Positions 23,991 to 32,734 are shown, counted from the stretch's first letter. The stretch: DNA of 43,757 nucleotides from Kitasatospora phosalacinea (GCF_030268885.1 NZ_BSSA01000045.1:1-43757); one strand, 5' to 3'. Program-made: numbers and translations. Notes: a model not told the origin generated them from the sequence alone.

Positions 23991-24896
23991 CTACCCGGCC
24001 GGGGCGTCCAGCAGGGCGAGTTCGGCGGCGGTCAGGCGCAGGGCCGCGGCGGCGAGGTTCTGCCGCAGGTGCTCCGGGTTCCGGGTGCCGGGGATGGCCA
24101 GCACGTGCGGACCGCGGTGCAGCGTCCAGGCCAGCCGGACCTGGGCGGGCGTCGCGCCGTGCGCCTCGGCGACGGCCCGGACCCGGGCGTCCCGCTCGGC
24201 GGCGGGGGCGGCCTCGCGGGCCGTCCCGGAGATGGCGAAGAACGGGACGAAGGCGATGCCGAGCTCGCCGCACAGCTCCAGCAGCCCGTTCTCGTCCGCC
24301 AGCCGGCGGTCCAGCCCGTAGGAGTTCTGCACGCACACCACGGGGGCGATCGCCCGGGCCTGGTGGACGTGCTCGGGGCGGACGTTGGACAGGCCCAGGT
24401 GCCGGACCAGCCCGGCCCGCTGCAGCTCGGCGAGGGCGCCGAAGTGCTCGGCGACGGACTCCACGTCCGGCCCGTTGCGGCGCAGGTTCACCACGTCCAG
24501 GTGGTCGGTGCCCAGCTGGCGCAGGTTCTCCTCGACCTGGGCGCGCAGCTGCTCGGGCCGGGCCATGGTGTACCACTCCCCGTCGGGGGTGCGGCCGGGC
24601 CCGACCTTGGTCACCACGGTGACCCGGTGGCCGCGCCGGCCCGCCAGCGCCCGGCCCAGCAGCTCGTTGGCGGAGCGCAGCGGCGAGAAGTAGAACGAGG
24701 CGGTGTCGACGTGGTCGACGCCCTGGTCGAACGCCTCGTGCAGCAGCCGGACGGCGGCCGCCCGGTCGACCGGCGGGCCGTCGGAGTTGCCGTGCACGCC
24801 GTTGCCGGTCAGCCGCATCGCCCCGTAGCCGAGCCGGTTCACCTCCAGGTCGCCGAGCCGCCACGTACCGGCCGCCGCTGCCGCCGCGTCACCCAT
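23991..24896 (-). CDS. Aldo/keto reductase
   Basis: 301 residues. Starts with LGDLEVNRLGYGAMRLTG, and the catalytic Asp and Tyr lie in DTASFYFSP, the Lys in VVTKVG. The fourth tetrad residue, normally His, is replaced: the strand reads HLDVVNLRRNG with Arg in its place. I recall this VNLR variant from other bacterial AKRs, so the enzyme may still be active with changed chemistry. The NADPH-site region near the end reads AIPGTRNPEHLRQNL. ATG 24896 has GGAGGGG upstream, and CATACT on the minus strand (24932-24937) may be the -10 box. Confidence 0.9.
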   Translation of the reverse strand: MGDAAAAAAGTWRLGDLEVNRLGYGAMRLTGNGVHGNSDGPPVDRAAAVRLLHEAFDQGVDHVDTASFYFSPLRSANELLGRALAGRRGHRVTVVTKVGPGRTPDGEWYTMARPEQLRAQVEENLRQLGTDHLDVVNLRRNGPDVESVAEHFGALAELQRAGLVRHLGLSNVRPEHVHQARAIAPVVCVQNSYGLDRRLADENGLLELCGELGIAFVPFFAISGTAREAAPAAERDARVRAVAEAHGATPAQVRLAWTLHRGPHVLAIPGTRNPEHLRQNLAAAALRLTAAELALLDAPAG

Positions 24897-25101
24897 GCGC
24901 ACTTCCCCTCCGTCGGATGCCAGGAGACGGAGTATGGGCCGGTCGGGCGGTGGACCGACAGGGCCCGCGGGTGCGGGGAATCTCACCCCCGGGCGGGGAA
25001 CGAACGCACCGGCGCCGGGAGTTGGATCCGGTGGACGAAGGGGCGCCGACCGGCCGTCGGCGGGCCCCGGGGAGGGGGTCCGCGGGGGCGGCGGCAGCGG
25101 A

Positions 25102-25107
25102 TAGGCT
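25102..25107 (+). promoter_or_regulatory. -10 box upstream of the DedA gene
   Basis: TAGGCT fits TANNNT; transcription would start near 25114, giving a leader of about 80 bases that contains an unusual AT-rich stretch (GAAATTTTT at 25129-25137). The remainder of the 24897-25194 gap holds the divergent aldo/keto reductase promoter. Confidence 0.45.
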
Positions 25108-25194
25108 GGCCCGGCTGGTTCTTTGCCGAAATTTTTCCTGTGTGCCGTACGACGTGTCGACGGCCTTGTCCTGCCCAGACGGAGGTACTCCGCC

Positions 25195-25869
25195 TTGCAC
25201 GTCGACCAATGGATCAATGACGTCCCGCCGACCCTGGTGTACGTCATCATCGGCCTGATCATCGGCCTGGAGAGCCTGGGCATCCCGCTGCCCGGCGAGA
25301 TCGCCCTGGTCACCGCCGCGCTGCTGGCCGCCAAGGGCACGGTCAGCCCGTGGGGCGTGGCGCTCTGCGCGATCGCGGGCGCGATCATCGGCGACTCGAT
25401 CGGCTACGCGATCGGGCACAAGGGCGGCAGGCCGCTGTTCGAGAAACTCGGCCGGAAGTTCCCCAAGCACTTCGGGCCCGACCACCTGGCCACCGCCGAG
25501 CGGCAGTTCCAGCGCTGGGGCATGTGGGCCGTCTTCTTCGGCCGCTTCGTCGCCCTGCTGCGGATCTTCGCGGGTCCGCTGGCGGGCACCCTGCGGATGC
25601 CGTACTGGAAGTTCCTGATCGCCAACGTGCTGGGCGGCGTGGTCTGGGCGGGCGGCACCACGCTGCTGGTCTACCAGGTCGGCAAGGTCGCCGAGAAGTA
25701 CCTCCAGGGCGCCTCGTACATCGGGCTGGGCGCGGCCGTGCTGTTCGGCGCGGGTTCGGCGCTGTGGCTCAAGCGGAAGGCCAAGAAGTCCCGGGCCGAG
25801 CACCCCGAGCAGTCCGGCGGCAAGAGCGGCGAGCCGCTCGCCGAGACCTTCGCGGAGCGCACCGACTGA
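25195..25869 (+). CDS. DedA-family membrane protein
   Basis: 224 residues with about five membrane segments. DedA landmarks are present: GLESLGIPLPGEIALVTAAL near the N-terminus, GDSIGYAIGHKGG, and FFGRFVALLRIFAGPLAGTL (the conserved FxRxxP-like re-entrant segment). DedA proteins act as lipid (undecaprenyl-phosphate or phospholipid) transporters at the membrane. A TTG start at 25195 is chosen because GGAGGT lies 8 bases upstream; the same frame upstream is open to a TTG at 25123 but lacks a site. The C-terminal tail is hydrophilic and charged (RKAKKSRAEHPEQ). Confidence 0.9.
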   Translation: MHVDQWINDVPPTLVYVIIGLIIGLESLGIPLPGEIALVTAALLAAKGTVSPWGVALCAIAGAIIGDSIGYAIGHKGGRPLFEKLGRKFPKHFGPDHLATAERQFQRWGMWAVFFGRFVALLRIFAGPLAGTLRMPYWKFLIANVLGGVVWAGGTTLLVYQVGKVAEKYLQGASYIGLGAAVLFGAGSALWLKRKAKKSRAEHPEQSGGKSGEPLAETFAERTD

Positions 25870-25883
25870 TCCCGCGCCGCCGT

Positions 25884-25925
25884 GCCGAGGCCGCCGCGAC
25901 CCCACCGGGTCCCGGCGGCCTCGGC
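25884..25925 (+). terminator. Terminator of the DedA gene
   Basis: GCCGAGGCCGCCG (25884-25896) pairs perfectly with CGGCGGCCTCGGC (25913-25925): 13 bp, 16-base loop, 14 bases after the stop. No T-run. Confidence 0.7.
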
Positions 25926-25988
25926 GTGTCCCGGGGGTCGCGCGGGTAGGTTCGGCAGGTTCGAAGTGAGCGCGAAGTGGGGAGCACC

Positions 25989-26666
25989 ATGCAGAACGAC
26001 CCGCAGCTGTGGACCGCGGTGGACGAGTACGCCGAGGCGCTGCTGATCGGCCCGGACGAAGCCCTGGACGCCGCGCGGGAGGCAGCCGACGAGGCCGGGC
26101 TGCCGCCGATCGCGGTCGCCGCCAACCAGGGCAAGCTGCTGCACCTGCTGGCCCGGATCCGCGGCGCCCGGCGCATCCTGGAGATCGGCACGCTGGCCGG
26201 CTACAGCACCATCTGGCTGGCCCGCGCCCTGCCCGACGGCGGCACCCTGACCACCCTGGAGCTCGACCCGGCGCACGCCGCCGTCGCCACCGCCAACCTG
26301 GAGCGGGCCGGTCTCGCCGACCGCGTCGAGGTCCGCCTCGGCCCGGCCCTGGACACCCTGGCCCAGCTGATCGCGCAGGGCACCGAACCGTACGACTTCT
26401 TCTTCGTCGACGCCGACAAGGCCACCATCCCGCAGTACGTCGAGGCCGCCCTCGCGCTGGCGAGCCCCGGCGCGGTGATCGTGGTCGACAACGTGGTGCG
26501 CCAGGGCCGGCTCGCCGACGCCGACAGCACCGACCCGGCGGTGCTCGGCGTGCGGCGGCTGCACGAGCTGATCGCGGACGAGAAGCGGCTGGACGCCACC
26601 ACCGTGCAGACCGTCGGCAGCCGGGGCCACGACGGGTTCACCCTGATCAGGGTCCTGGAGGCGTAG
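25989..26666 (+). CDS. SAM-dependent O-methyltransferase (COMT-like)
   Basis: 225 residues of the cation-dependent catechol-type O-methyltransferase family. The SAM-binding loop is RILEIGTLAGYSTIWLARAL, the metal-binding Asp lies in FFFVDADKATIPQYVEAAL, and VIVVDNVVRQGR follows as in the family. ATG 25989 follows GTGGGGAG; TAGGTT at 25947-25952 is a plausible -10. Substrate unknown; small phenolic compounds are typical. It stands between terminators and the Gfo/Idh gene, with which it may be unrelated. Confidence 0.93.
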   Translation: MQNDPQLWTAVDEYAEALLIGPDEALDAAREAADEAGLPPIAVAANQGKLLHLLARIRGARRILEIGTLAGYSTIWLARALPDGGTLTTLELDPAHAAVATANLERAGLADRVEVRLGPALDTLAQLIAQGTEPYDFFFVDADKATIPQYVEAALALASPGAVIVVDNVVRQGRLADADSTDPAVLGVRRLHELIADEKRLDATTVQTVGSRGHDGFTLIRVLEA

Positions 26667-26724
26667 CCCGGCGTTCGGGCCCCGTACTCCCGGCGGCCGG
26701 TGCCGAGGTGGAAGACTGGGCGGC

Positions 26725-27615
26725 ATGCGCATCGGACTCCTCGGCACCGGCCCCTGGGCGGGCTTCGTGCACGCCCCCGCCCTGGCCGCCCACCCCGACG
26801 TCACCTTCGCCGGCCTCTGGGGGCGCCGCCCCGAGGCCGCCGCCGAACTCGCGGCCGTCCACGGCGTCCCCGCCCACCCGACCGTCGAGGCCCTGCTGGC
26901 CGAGGTGGACGCGGTCGCCATCGCCCTCCCGCCGGACGTGCAGGCCGAGTACGCGGCCCAGGCCGCCCGGGCCGGCAAGCACCTGCTGCTGGACAAGCCG
27001 GTCGCCGCGACCGTCGACGCCGCCCGCGCCGTGGAGGACGCGGCCGCCGCCTCCGGCGTCGCCTCGGTGGTCTTCTTCACCACCCGCTTCGGCCCCACCC
27101 AGGACGCCTGGATCACCGAACAGGCCGCCACCGGCGGCTGGTTCACCGCCCACTGCCACTGGATCGGCTCGATCTTCACCACCGACAGCCCGTTCGCCGC
27201 CTCCCCCTGGCGCCAGCAGAAGGGCGCGCTGTGGGACGTCGGCCCGCACGCCCTCTCCGTCCTGCTGCCCGTCCTCGGCGAGGTCGAGCAGCTCACCGCC
27301 GCCCCCGGCCCCGCCGACACCGCCCACCTGGTGCTGCGCCACCGCGGCGGCGCCTCCAGCACCGTCACCCTCACCCTGACCGCCCCGCCCGCCGCCTCCG
27401 CGAACGGCGCGGCCCTCGAACTGCGCGGCGCCTCCGGCGTCACCTCCCTCCCCGAGCGCGACACCGAGGCCACCGACGCCTTCGCCCGCGCGATCGACGC
27501 CCTGCTCGCCGCCGCGCGCACCGGCACCCCGCACGCCTGCGACATCGCCTTCGGACGGCAGGTGGTCGAGGTGCTGGCCGCCGCCGAGGAGCAGCTGCTG
27601 CGCGGCGGCAAGTAG
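26725..27615 (+). CDS. Gfo/Idh/MocA-family oxidoreductase
   Basis: 296 residues. The N-terminal Rossmann domain begins MRIGLLGTGPWAGFVHAPAL, the cofactor-binding lysine motif is LLLDKPVAAT, and the C-terminal domain carries GALWDVGPHALSVLLPVLGE, the conserved DxGxHxxD-like helix. Members oxidise or reduce sugars and related polyols with NAD(P). The gene may be leaderless: AAGACT ends 7 bases before the ATG and there is no ribosome-binding site. A role in sugar metabolism with the nearby mannan genes is possible but not shown. Confidence 0.92.
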   Translation: MRIGLLGTGPWAGFVHAPALAAHPDVTFAGLWGRRPEAAAELAAVHGVPAHPTVEALLAEVDAVAIALPPDVQAEYAAQAARAGKHLLLDKPVAATVDAARAVEDAAAASGVASVVFFTTRFGPTQDAWITEQAATGGWFTAHCHWIGSIFTTDSPFAASPWRQQKGALWDVGPHALSVLLPVLGEVEQLTAAPGPADTAHLVLRHRGGASSTVTLTLTAPPAASANGAALELRGASGVTSLPERDTEATDAFARAIDALLAAARTGTPHACDIAFGRQVVEVLAAAEEQLLRGGK

Positions 27616-27647
27616 GACCGGACCGCCGGGGCCCGCGGGCAGGCCCG

Positions 27648-28736
27648 TCAGGGGTTGGCGGGGCGCCGGTCGGCCGGGCGGCGCGGCGGGATCGGGGTCG
27701 CCGGGAAGTCGCGCGGGCCGGTCCACAGGGCCGGGACGGCGTCCGCCCGGCGGGCCAGCTCGTAGGCGACCGACTCGTAGTTGACCCGCCAGCCCCGGAA
27801 GTGCGGCCATGCCTCGGCGACCGTCCGCTCCAGGCCCATGCCCGCCGAGGTGACCAACTCCGCCGCCGCGTAGAACTCCTCGAAGGTCAGCCGGATCGGC
27901 CCGTCCGGGTCGGGGTCGGGCTCGAACGGGATGCGCAGCGCCGTCGCGATGTCGCGCAGCGCGGTGAACCCGGCGCGCAGCAGCAGCCGGGCCTCGGGCG
28001 GGGCCGAGCGCGGGTTCAGCGCCAGCTGCATCGCGGCCGCGTCCATCACCGCGATCAGGCCCACCACCCAGCTGCGGTACGGCTGCGGGGAGCGGAACGA
28101 GATCAGCACCGGGTAGTTGGAGTGCCCCTCGCCGAGGTCGGCCGCCAGCCGCTCCCAGTCCCGGTACAGCTCCGGCAGTTCGCTCTCGGTGCGCACCAGC
28201 GCCTGCCGGGCCAGCAGTTCCGGCCCCCAGGCCGGTTCGCCCGCCCGCGACTGCAGCAGCGTCACCTCCAACTCCCGCCGGTTGTACGCCCCGTACAGCG
28301 TCGGCAGGTAGGCGATCAGCAGCGCGATGATCAGCGGGCCGTTGGCCGCCGCCAGGAAGTCGATCACCGACAGGTGCAGCCGGTCGCCGCTGGCGAAACC
28401 CAGCGTGAACAGGCTCGACCCGGCCTCCCGGAACGCCACCCGCCACCCCAGGTCGGACGTCCCGCGCAGCAGCAGCGTGTACGCCAGCAGCGTCGACAGC
28501 AGCCAGCAGCCCAGCATCCCCAGCAGGATCAGCGGCGCCAGCCAGGTCTGCGCCCGGTCGATCGCCCGGTAGCCGCCGAACGGCGCCGCGACCGCCCGCA
28601 CCACCCGGCGCAGCACCGACCACAGCCGGATCACCAGGGCCGAGTACAGCCCGCGCGGCACCACCAGCGTCCGCAGGATGCTGGCCGCCGTGGCCAGCAG
28701 CAGGGCGGCCCCGGCCACCGTGAAGATCACTCTCAT
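27648..28736 (-). CDS. Membrane protein with ion-channel-like pore segment
   Basis: 362 residues. Hydrophobic segments lie at about 4-22, 66-90 and 125-150, and a hydrophilic C-terminal half follows. Between the second and third segments is EAGSSLFTLGFASGDRLHLS (about 104-123), which resembles the pore helix and selectivity filter of two-helix potassium channels (TxGxGD pattern) but is not identical. The C-terminal part (RRELEVTLLQSRAGEP...) could be a cytoplasmic regulatory domain. The channel idea is inference. ATG 28736 is preceded on the minus strand by CACAAT with 6 bases between, suggesting a leaderless mRNA. Confidence 0.8.
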   Translation of the reverse strand: MRVIFTVAGAALLLATAASILRTLVVPRGLYSALVIRLWSVLRRVVRAVAAPFGGYRAIDRAQTWLAPLILLGMLGCWLLSTLLAYTLLLRGTSDLGWRVAFREAGSSLFTLGFASGDRLHLSVIDFLAAANGPLIIALLIAYLPTLYGAYNRRELEVTLLQSRAGEPAWGPELLARQALVRTESELPELYRDWERLAADLGEGHSNYPVLISFRSPQPYRSWVVGLIAVMDAAAMQLALNPRSAPPEARLLLRAGFTALRDIATALRIPFEPDPDPDGPIRLTFEEFYAAAELVTSAGMGLERTVAEAWPHFRGWRVNYESVAYELARRADAVPALWTGPRDFPATPIPPRRPADRRPANP

Positions 28737-28929
28737 GCGGTCATTGTGGCGTCCGGTCGGCCCGGGCCGGACGAGCCCCCGCCCGCGGCCCCGTCGGAGG
28801 CACCGTCCACCGGGCGGGTGCGCAGCCGCCCGCGGGCCGTCCGCCGCCCGTCGGCCGCCGCCCACCGGCCGCCCGCGTGAAAGCATCGGGGGAGACCGCC
28901 GTCCGTCCGCGACAGAACCGAGCCCCGAC

Positions 28930-30096
28930 GTGCCCGTGCCGACGCCCCCCGACGCGCCCGTGATCCGCATCGACGCCCCCGGCTCCTTCCCCCGCGCCGT
29001 CTTCCACGAGCGCCACCCCGTCCTGGTCCGGCAGGTGCTGGACGCGCTGCCCTACGGCCCGCGGCAGCGGGCGGCCCTGGAGGAACTGCTCGCCCGCAGC
29101 ACCGGCGGCGGAACCCTGGAGCCGCCCGGCCCGGACGCCCCCGACGCCGCGCAGTGGCGGGCCTGGGGCGAGGGGCTGTGGGGGCGGCCGTGGGACGAGG
29201 CGCCCTTCCTGTGGGCGGAGAGCTGGTTCTACCGGCTGCTCCTGGAGGCCACCGGCTACTTCCGCCCCGACGGCGCCTGGCGGGGCGTCGACCCGTTCGC
29301 GCCGTTCAAGGCCGCCGAACTCACCGGCCCGGCCGTGGACGCCGAACTCGCCGCCCTGGACGCCCTGCCCCCCGACCCGCGGGCCGCCCTGCTGTCCGCC
29401 GCCCTGTGGGGCAACCGCGCCGACCTCAGCTTCCGGCTCACCGCGCGGGACGGCGGCCGGGCGCCCGACCTGGTCGCCGACGACAGCGCCCGGCTCTGGG
29501 CCGTCCTCGAACGCGCCCCGGGCGGCCGGGTCGGCCTGGTCGCGGACAACGCCGGACGCGAACTCCTCCCCGACCTGGTGCTGGCCGACCACCTGCTCAC
29601 CACCGGCCTCGCCGGACACGTCGCCCTGTACGTCAAACCCCAGCCCTACTTCGTCTCCGACGCCACCACCGCCGACACCCTCGCCACCCTCACCCGCCTG
29701 CGCGCCGCCCCCGGCGAGGCCGCCGCCGCGACCGGCGAACGGCTGTGGCGGGCCACCGCCGACGGCACCCTGACCGTCCGCACCCACCCGTTCTTCTGCG
29801 CCCCGCTGCCCTACGCCGCGATGCCCGCCGACCTGCGCGCCGAACTCTCCGGCGCCACCCTGACGATCCTCAAGGGCGACCTCAACTACCGCCGCCTGCT
29901 GGACGACCGCCACTGGCCCGCCACCACCCCCTTCGCCGACCTCACCGCCCACTTCCCCACCCCCGTCGCCGCCCTGCGCACCCTCAAGTCGGACGTCCTG
30001 GCGGGCGTCACCCCCGACACCCTCGCCCGCCTCGACGCCGAGGGCCCCGGCTGGCGCACCGACGGCCGCCACGCCCTCGTCCAGGTCCGCGCCTGA
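28930..30096 (+). CDS. DUF89/ARMT1-like damage-control phosphatase
   Basis: 388 residues. Motifs of the DUF89 metal-dependent phosphatase family are visible: LVADNAGRELLPDLVLADHL (metal-binding Asp-Asn), VALYVKPQPYFVSDAT, and TILKGDLNYRRLLDD (Asp-Asn in the second part). WGNRADLSF in the middle is also characteristic. Family members hydrolyse phosphometabolites that arise by damage, such as sugar phosphates; the exact substrate here is unknown. GTG 28930 is my best start, but the ribosome-binding site is weak and GTG 28936 is possible. Confidence 0.82.
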   Translation: MPVPTPPDAPVIRIDAPGSFPRAVFHERHPVLVRQVLDALPYGPRQRAALEELLARSTGGGTLEPPGPDAPDAAQWRAWGEGLWGRPWDEAPFLWAESWFYRLLLEATGYFRPDGAWRGVDPFAPFKAAELTGPAVDAELAALDALPPDPRAALLSAALWGNRADLSFRLTARDGGRAPDLVADDSARLWAVLERAPGGRVGLVADNAGRELLPDLVLADHLLTTGLAGHVALYVKPQPYFVSDATTADTLATLTRLRAAPGEAAAATGERLWRATADGTLTVRTHPFFCAPLPYAAMPADLRAELSGATLTILKGDLNYRRLLDDRHWPATTPFADLTAHFPTPVAALRTLKSDVLAGVTPDTLARLDAEGPGWRTDGRHALVQVRA

Positions 30097-30111
30097 GCCG
30101 CGGTGCCCCCG

Positions 30112-30471
30112 CTAGAGCGCGGCGCCGTAGCCCGTCGACCCCGCCAGCAGGCGGCGGTGGCCGTCGGCGGCGGGCTCCCGCGCGGCGATCCGGCGGGCCT
30201 CGGCCAGGAGCGGGGCGGCCTCCGGCAGGTGGTCGGGGTGCTCCAGCGGGAAGGCGAGGGCGAGCAGGTCGCGGACCTCCCGGTCCGGGCAGGTGGTGAA
30301 GCACGCGGCGGCGGCCAGCCAGAACCGCGGCCACAGGTCGGCGTACGGCTCGGTCGGCAGGTGGGCGAGCCGCAGTGCCTCCGGGTAGCGCGCCCGGGCC
30401 TGGTCGAGGGTGAGCCGACCGCCGCGGTGGTCCGCCGCCAGGGCGGCCGGTTCGGCGTCCCGCTCGGTCAA
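30112..30471 (-). CDS. Small hypothetical protein
   Basis: 119 residues from a TTG start preceded by GGAGGGGGA. The sequence (LTLDQARARYPEALRLAHLP, then PYADLWPRFWLAAAACFTTC) looks helical and soluble; I know no family. It lies just downstream of the barstar-like gene on the same strand with about a 100-base gap, so co-expression is possible. It converges with the DUF89 gene, 15 bases apart. It does not look like a barnase. Confidence 0.6.
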   Translation of the reverse strand: MTERDAEPAALAADHRGGRLTLDQARARYPEALRLAHLPTEPYADLWPRFWLAAAACFTTCPDREVRDLLALAFPLEHPDHLPEAAPLLAEARRIAAREPAADGHRRLLAGSTGYGAAL

Positions 30472-30574
30472 CTCCGTTCCCCCTCCGTCGCCACCAGGCC
30501 GGGCCCGCCCGCGGTCGGGTCGTACGTCGATCGTCCCGGGCGGCGGCTCCGGCCCGGCTCGGCCGCCGTCGCTC

Positions 30575-31768
30575 TCACCGGAGCACGACGGTGACGCCGT
30601 GCTCGCGCAGGAGGTTCACGGTCTCCTCGAAGTACGACAGGCCGCCGAGGTGGTGCAGGACGTGTCCGGCCAGGGCCCGGCGGGCGAGGGCGGCGTGGTG
30701 CCAGACGAGGGTGAACGGCGGGACGACGGAGGGCCCGCCGCACAGGCAGTCCGCCACCGCGTCCAGGCACGTCCCGTAGTTGGCGCCGGGACCGAGCAGG
30801 GCTTCGCCGAGCGCCAGGAGCAGGCCGGCCCGGTCGGTGGCGTGCCGTCCGTCCAGGTGGTACGTCCCGCCGGAGCGGCCGTCCGGCCCGTACCGGCCGG
30901 CGCGGGTGAGGCGCAGCCACTCGGACCGGCCCCCGGCGTCGAACCGTGCCCACTGGCCGGGCCGCGCGGGAACACCCTCGGACCAGACCTCCCAGACCGC
31001 GCGGGCGGCCGGGGTGGGACGGTCGTCACCGGGGTCGGTGACGGTGACGTCGACCAGGGCTGCGCCGAGGACGGAGGGGCGTGCCTCGACGGTGTCCAGG
31101 ACGAGGTGGTACCCGGTCATCGTCCGGCCGTGGCGGTCGAGGCGCCGGAGCGTGACCGGGCCGCCCTCCTGCGGGAGGGGACGGCGCAGCAGGGCCAGCA
31201 GCGGCGCGGCGGGTTCGCAGCTGATCAGGTGCAGGGGCCGGGCGGGGCGCTGCGGGCGCGGGGCGAACAGGCCGTCGACGGAGCGGCAACCGCCCGACGG
31301 GCCGTCCCCCCGGAGCGAGGGGAACCACAGGTCGAAGCGCGGCTGCGGGGGCAGCCGCCTGCTGCCCCGGTGGTCGTCCTCCCTGACGCCGGTGCCCACG
31401 ACGAGGTCCACCCGCCCGGGATCGCCCGGCGCGGGCCGGTGGGCCAGGACGGTGGCGTCCTCCAGGTCCCAGGAGCGGTGCGGCCCGCCGTTCGACGGAT
31501 CCGCGGGTTCGATCGAGAGCATGCCGTCCCCCAGCAGCCGCACCGGTCCGGCGCTGTCGGTCACGCGCCGGACCAGCAGGCTCTCGCGCGGGCAGCCGCG
31601 TAGCGTCAGGACCTCCCGCGGCAGCGGGGGCGGGTCCGCGAACAGGCCCTCGACCTCCGCGCACCGCCCCCACAGCACGTCCTCCTCCGCCTCGTGGACG
31701 TCCTCCCGCACCAGGAGGTACCGGACCGGGAAGTCCCGCTCCCACCCGGCGTGTTCCTCGGACCGCAC
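30575..31768 (-). CDS. Barstar-domain protein with long N-terminal extension
   Basis: 397 residues. The last hundred (about 300-397) match barstar, the inhibitor of barnase-type RNases: TYHLDGRHATDRAGLLLALG, then LLGPGANYGTCLDAVADCL and VPPFTLVWHHAALARRAL. Typical barstar is only about 90 residues. The N-terminal 300 residues are unfamiliar; they contain a pair of acidic/basic stretches (REDVHEAEEDVLW) but no enzyme motif I can name. The GTG start (31768) has GGGGGAG close upstream. No barnase-like RNase gene is adjacent, so the partner toxin is encoded elsewhere or is a foreign toxin. An immunity function is inference. Confidence 0.82.
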   Translation of the reverse strand: MRSEEHAGWERDFPVRYLLVREDVHEAEEDVLWGRCAEVEGLFADPPPLPREVLTLRGCPRESLLVRRVTDSAGPVRLLGDGMLSIEPADPSNGGPHRSWDLEDATVLAHRPAPGDPGRVDLVVGTGVREDDHRGSRRLPPQPRFDLWFPSLRGDGPSGGCRSVDGLFAPRPQRPARPLHLISCEPAAPLLALLRRPLPQEGGPVTLRRLDRHGRTMTGYHLVLDTVEARPSVLGAALVDVTVTDPGDDRPTPAARAVWEVWSEGVPARPGQWARFDAGGRSEWLRLTRAGRYGPDGRSGGTYHLDGRHATDRAGLLLALGEALLGPGANYGTCLDAVADCLCGGPSVVPPFTLVWHHAALARRALAGHVLHHLGGLSYFEETVNLLREHGVTVVLR

Positions 31769-31814
31769 GCTCCCCCTACTGCCGACTCGTCGTGGCGCCC
31801 TCGCCCCGCGGGGC

Positions 31815-32330
31815 TCAGCTGCCGGTGCGGCCGTCGAGGAGTTCGCGCACGACGTCGAGGTGGCCGTTGTGGCGGGAGGTCTCCTCGATCAGGTGGAGCA
31901 GGATCCAGCGCAGGTCGGGGTGGCGGCCGTCGCGGATCGACTGCTTCGCCGGGGTGTCCAGGTCGTGCGCGGCGACCAACTCCCGGAAGCGGGCGCTCTG
32001 CTCCTCGTACTCGGCGAGCAGCCGGGGGAGCGGGACGTCGACCGCGGTGCGCATCTCCGGGTCGGGGTCGTCCTCGGTGGCGTGGACGAGGGGGCCCTGC
32101 TCCTCGCGGCCGAGGAAGACCACGTCCAGCCAGTAGTGCTCGACCCAGCGCAGGTGGCTGATCAGGCCGCAGGGCGTCATCAGCGGGGAGCCGGGCAGCG
32201 GGGAACGGCGGGCGTCCTCCGCGGAGAGGCCCTCGCACTTGGCGCGGGCGGTGGCCCGGGCGTAGTCGAGGAAGGTGGACAGCTGGGTGCGCTCGTCCCA
32301 GGAGGGAGGCGTGTCGGTTCGCTCGGTCAT
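31815..32330 (-). CDS. DinB-family protein (DUF664-like)
   Basis: 171 residues. The metal-binding histidines of the DinB four-helix bundle are visible: GLISHLRWVEHYWLD in the second helix and LLHLIEETSRHNGHLDVVRE in the last. This form (DUF664) is common in actinobacteria and related to mycothiol-dependent enzymes. A thiol-transfer or detoxification role is plausible but unproven. ATG start. It lies 46 bases upstream of the barstar gene's start on the same strand and could share its transcript. Confidence 0.88.
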   Translation of the reverse strand: MTERTDTPPSWDERTQLSTFLDYARATARAKCEGLSAEDARRSPLPGSPLMTPCGLISHLRWVEHYWLDVVFLGREEQGPLVHATEDDPDPEMRTAVDVPLPRLLAEYEEQSARFRELVAAHDLDTPAKQSIRDGRHPDLRWILLHLIEETSRHNGHLDVVRELLDGRTGS

Positions 32331-32378
32331 CGCGGGCAGTCTGCCGCACGCCTGACGCGGCGTCGACGGGTTTTCGGT

Positions 32379-32705
32379 TCAGACGGCGACCGGGTGGGCG
32401 AGGGCGTCCTCGGCGACCACGCGGTAGACGGCGTTCAGCCGGGGCTCGCTGACCAGGTGCCGGATCCGCTGGTAGCGGCGCTCCTCGATCGGGGCGAGGC
32501 GCTCCATCCAGACCGGGATGTCCGCGGGCTCGACGTCCTCGACGACCGCGACGGTGCACAGCTCCTGCGGGTCCTCCAGGTTGAGCGCGCTCAGCACCAC
32601 CCGCGGGTCGTCGGGGACGACCTCGTCGGGGGCCCAGGCGCGGCGGAACTCCTGGTAGTCGACGCCTGCGTTGAGCGTGCGGACCATGACGGCGACGAGC
32701 TTCAC
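32379..32705 (-). CDS. Hypothetical protein divergent from TetR
   Basis: 108 residues from a GTG with GAGGAGGA 6 bases upstream. The sequence begins VKLVAVMVRTLNAGVDYQEF and has alternating strands and helices, perhaps a dimeric alpha/beta-barrel fold as in small monooxygenases, but I cannot assign it. It shares a 100-base divergent promoter region, containing a perfect palindrome, with a TetR regulator, so it is the likely target of that regulator. Confidence 0.75.
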   Translation of the reverse strand: MKLVAVMVRTLNAGVDYQEFRRAWAPDEVVPDDPRVVLSALNLEDPQELCTVAVVEDVEPADIPVWMERLAPIEERRYQRIRHLVSEPRLNAVYRVVAEDALAHPVAV

Positions 32706-32734
32706 GGCGGGTTCCTCCTCGTGGTTCCGATGGA

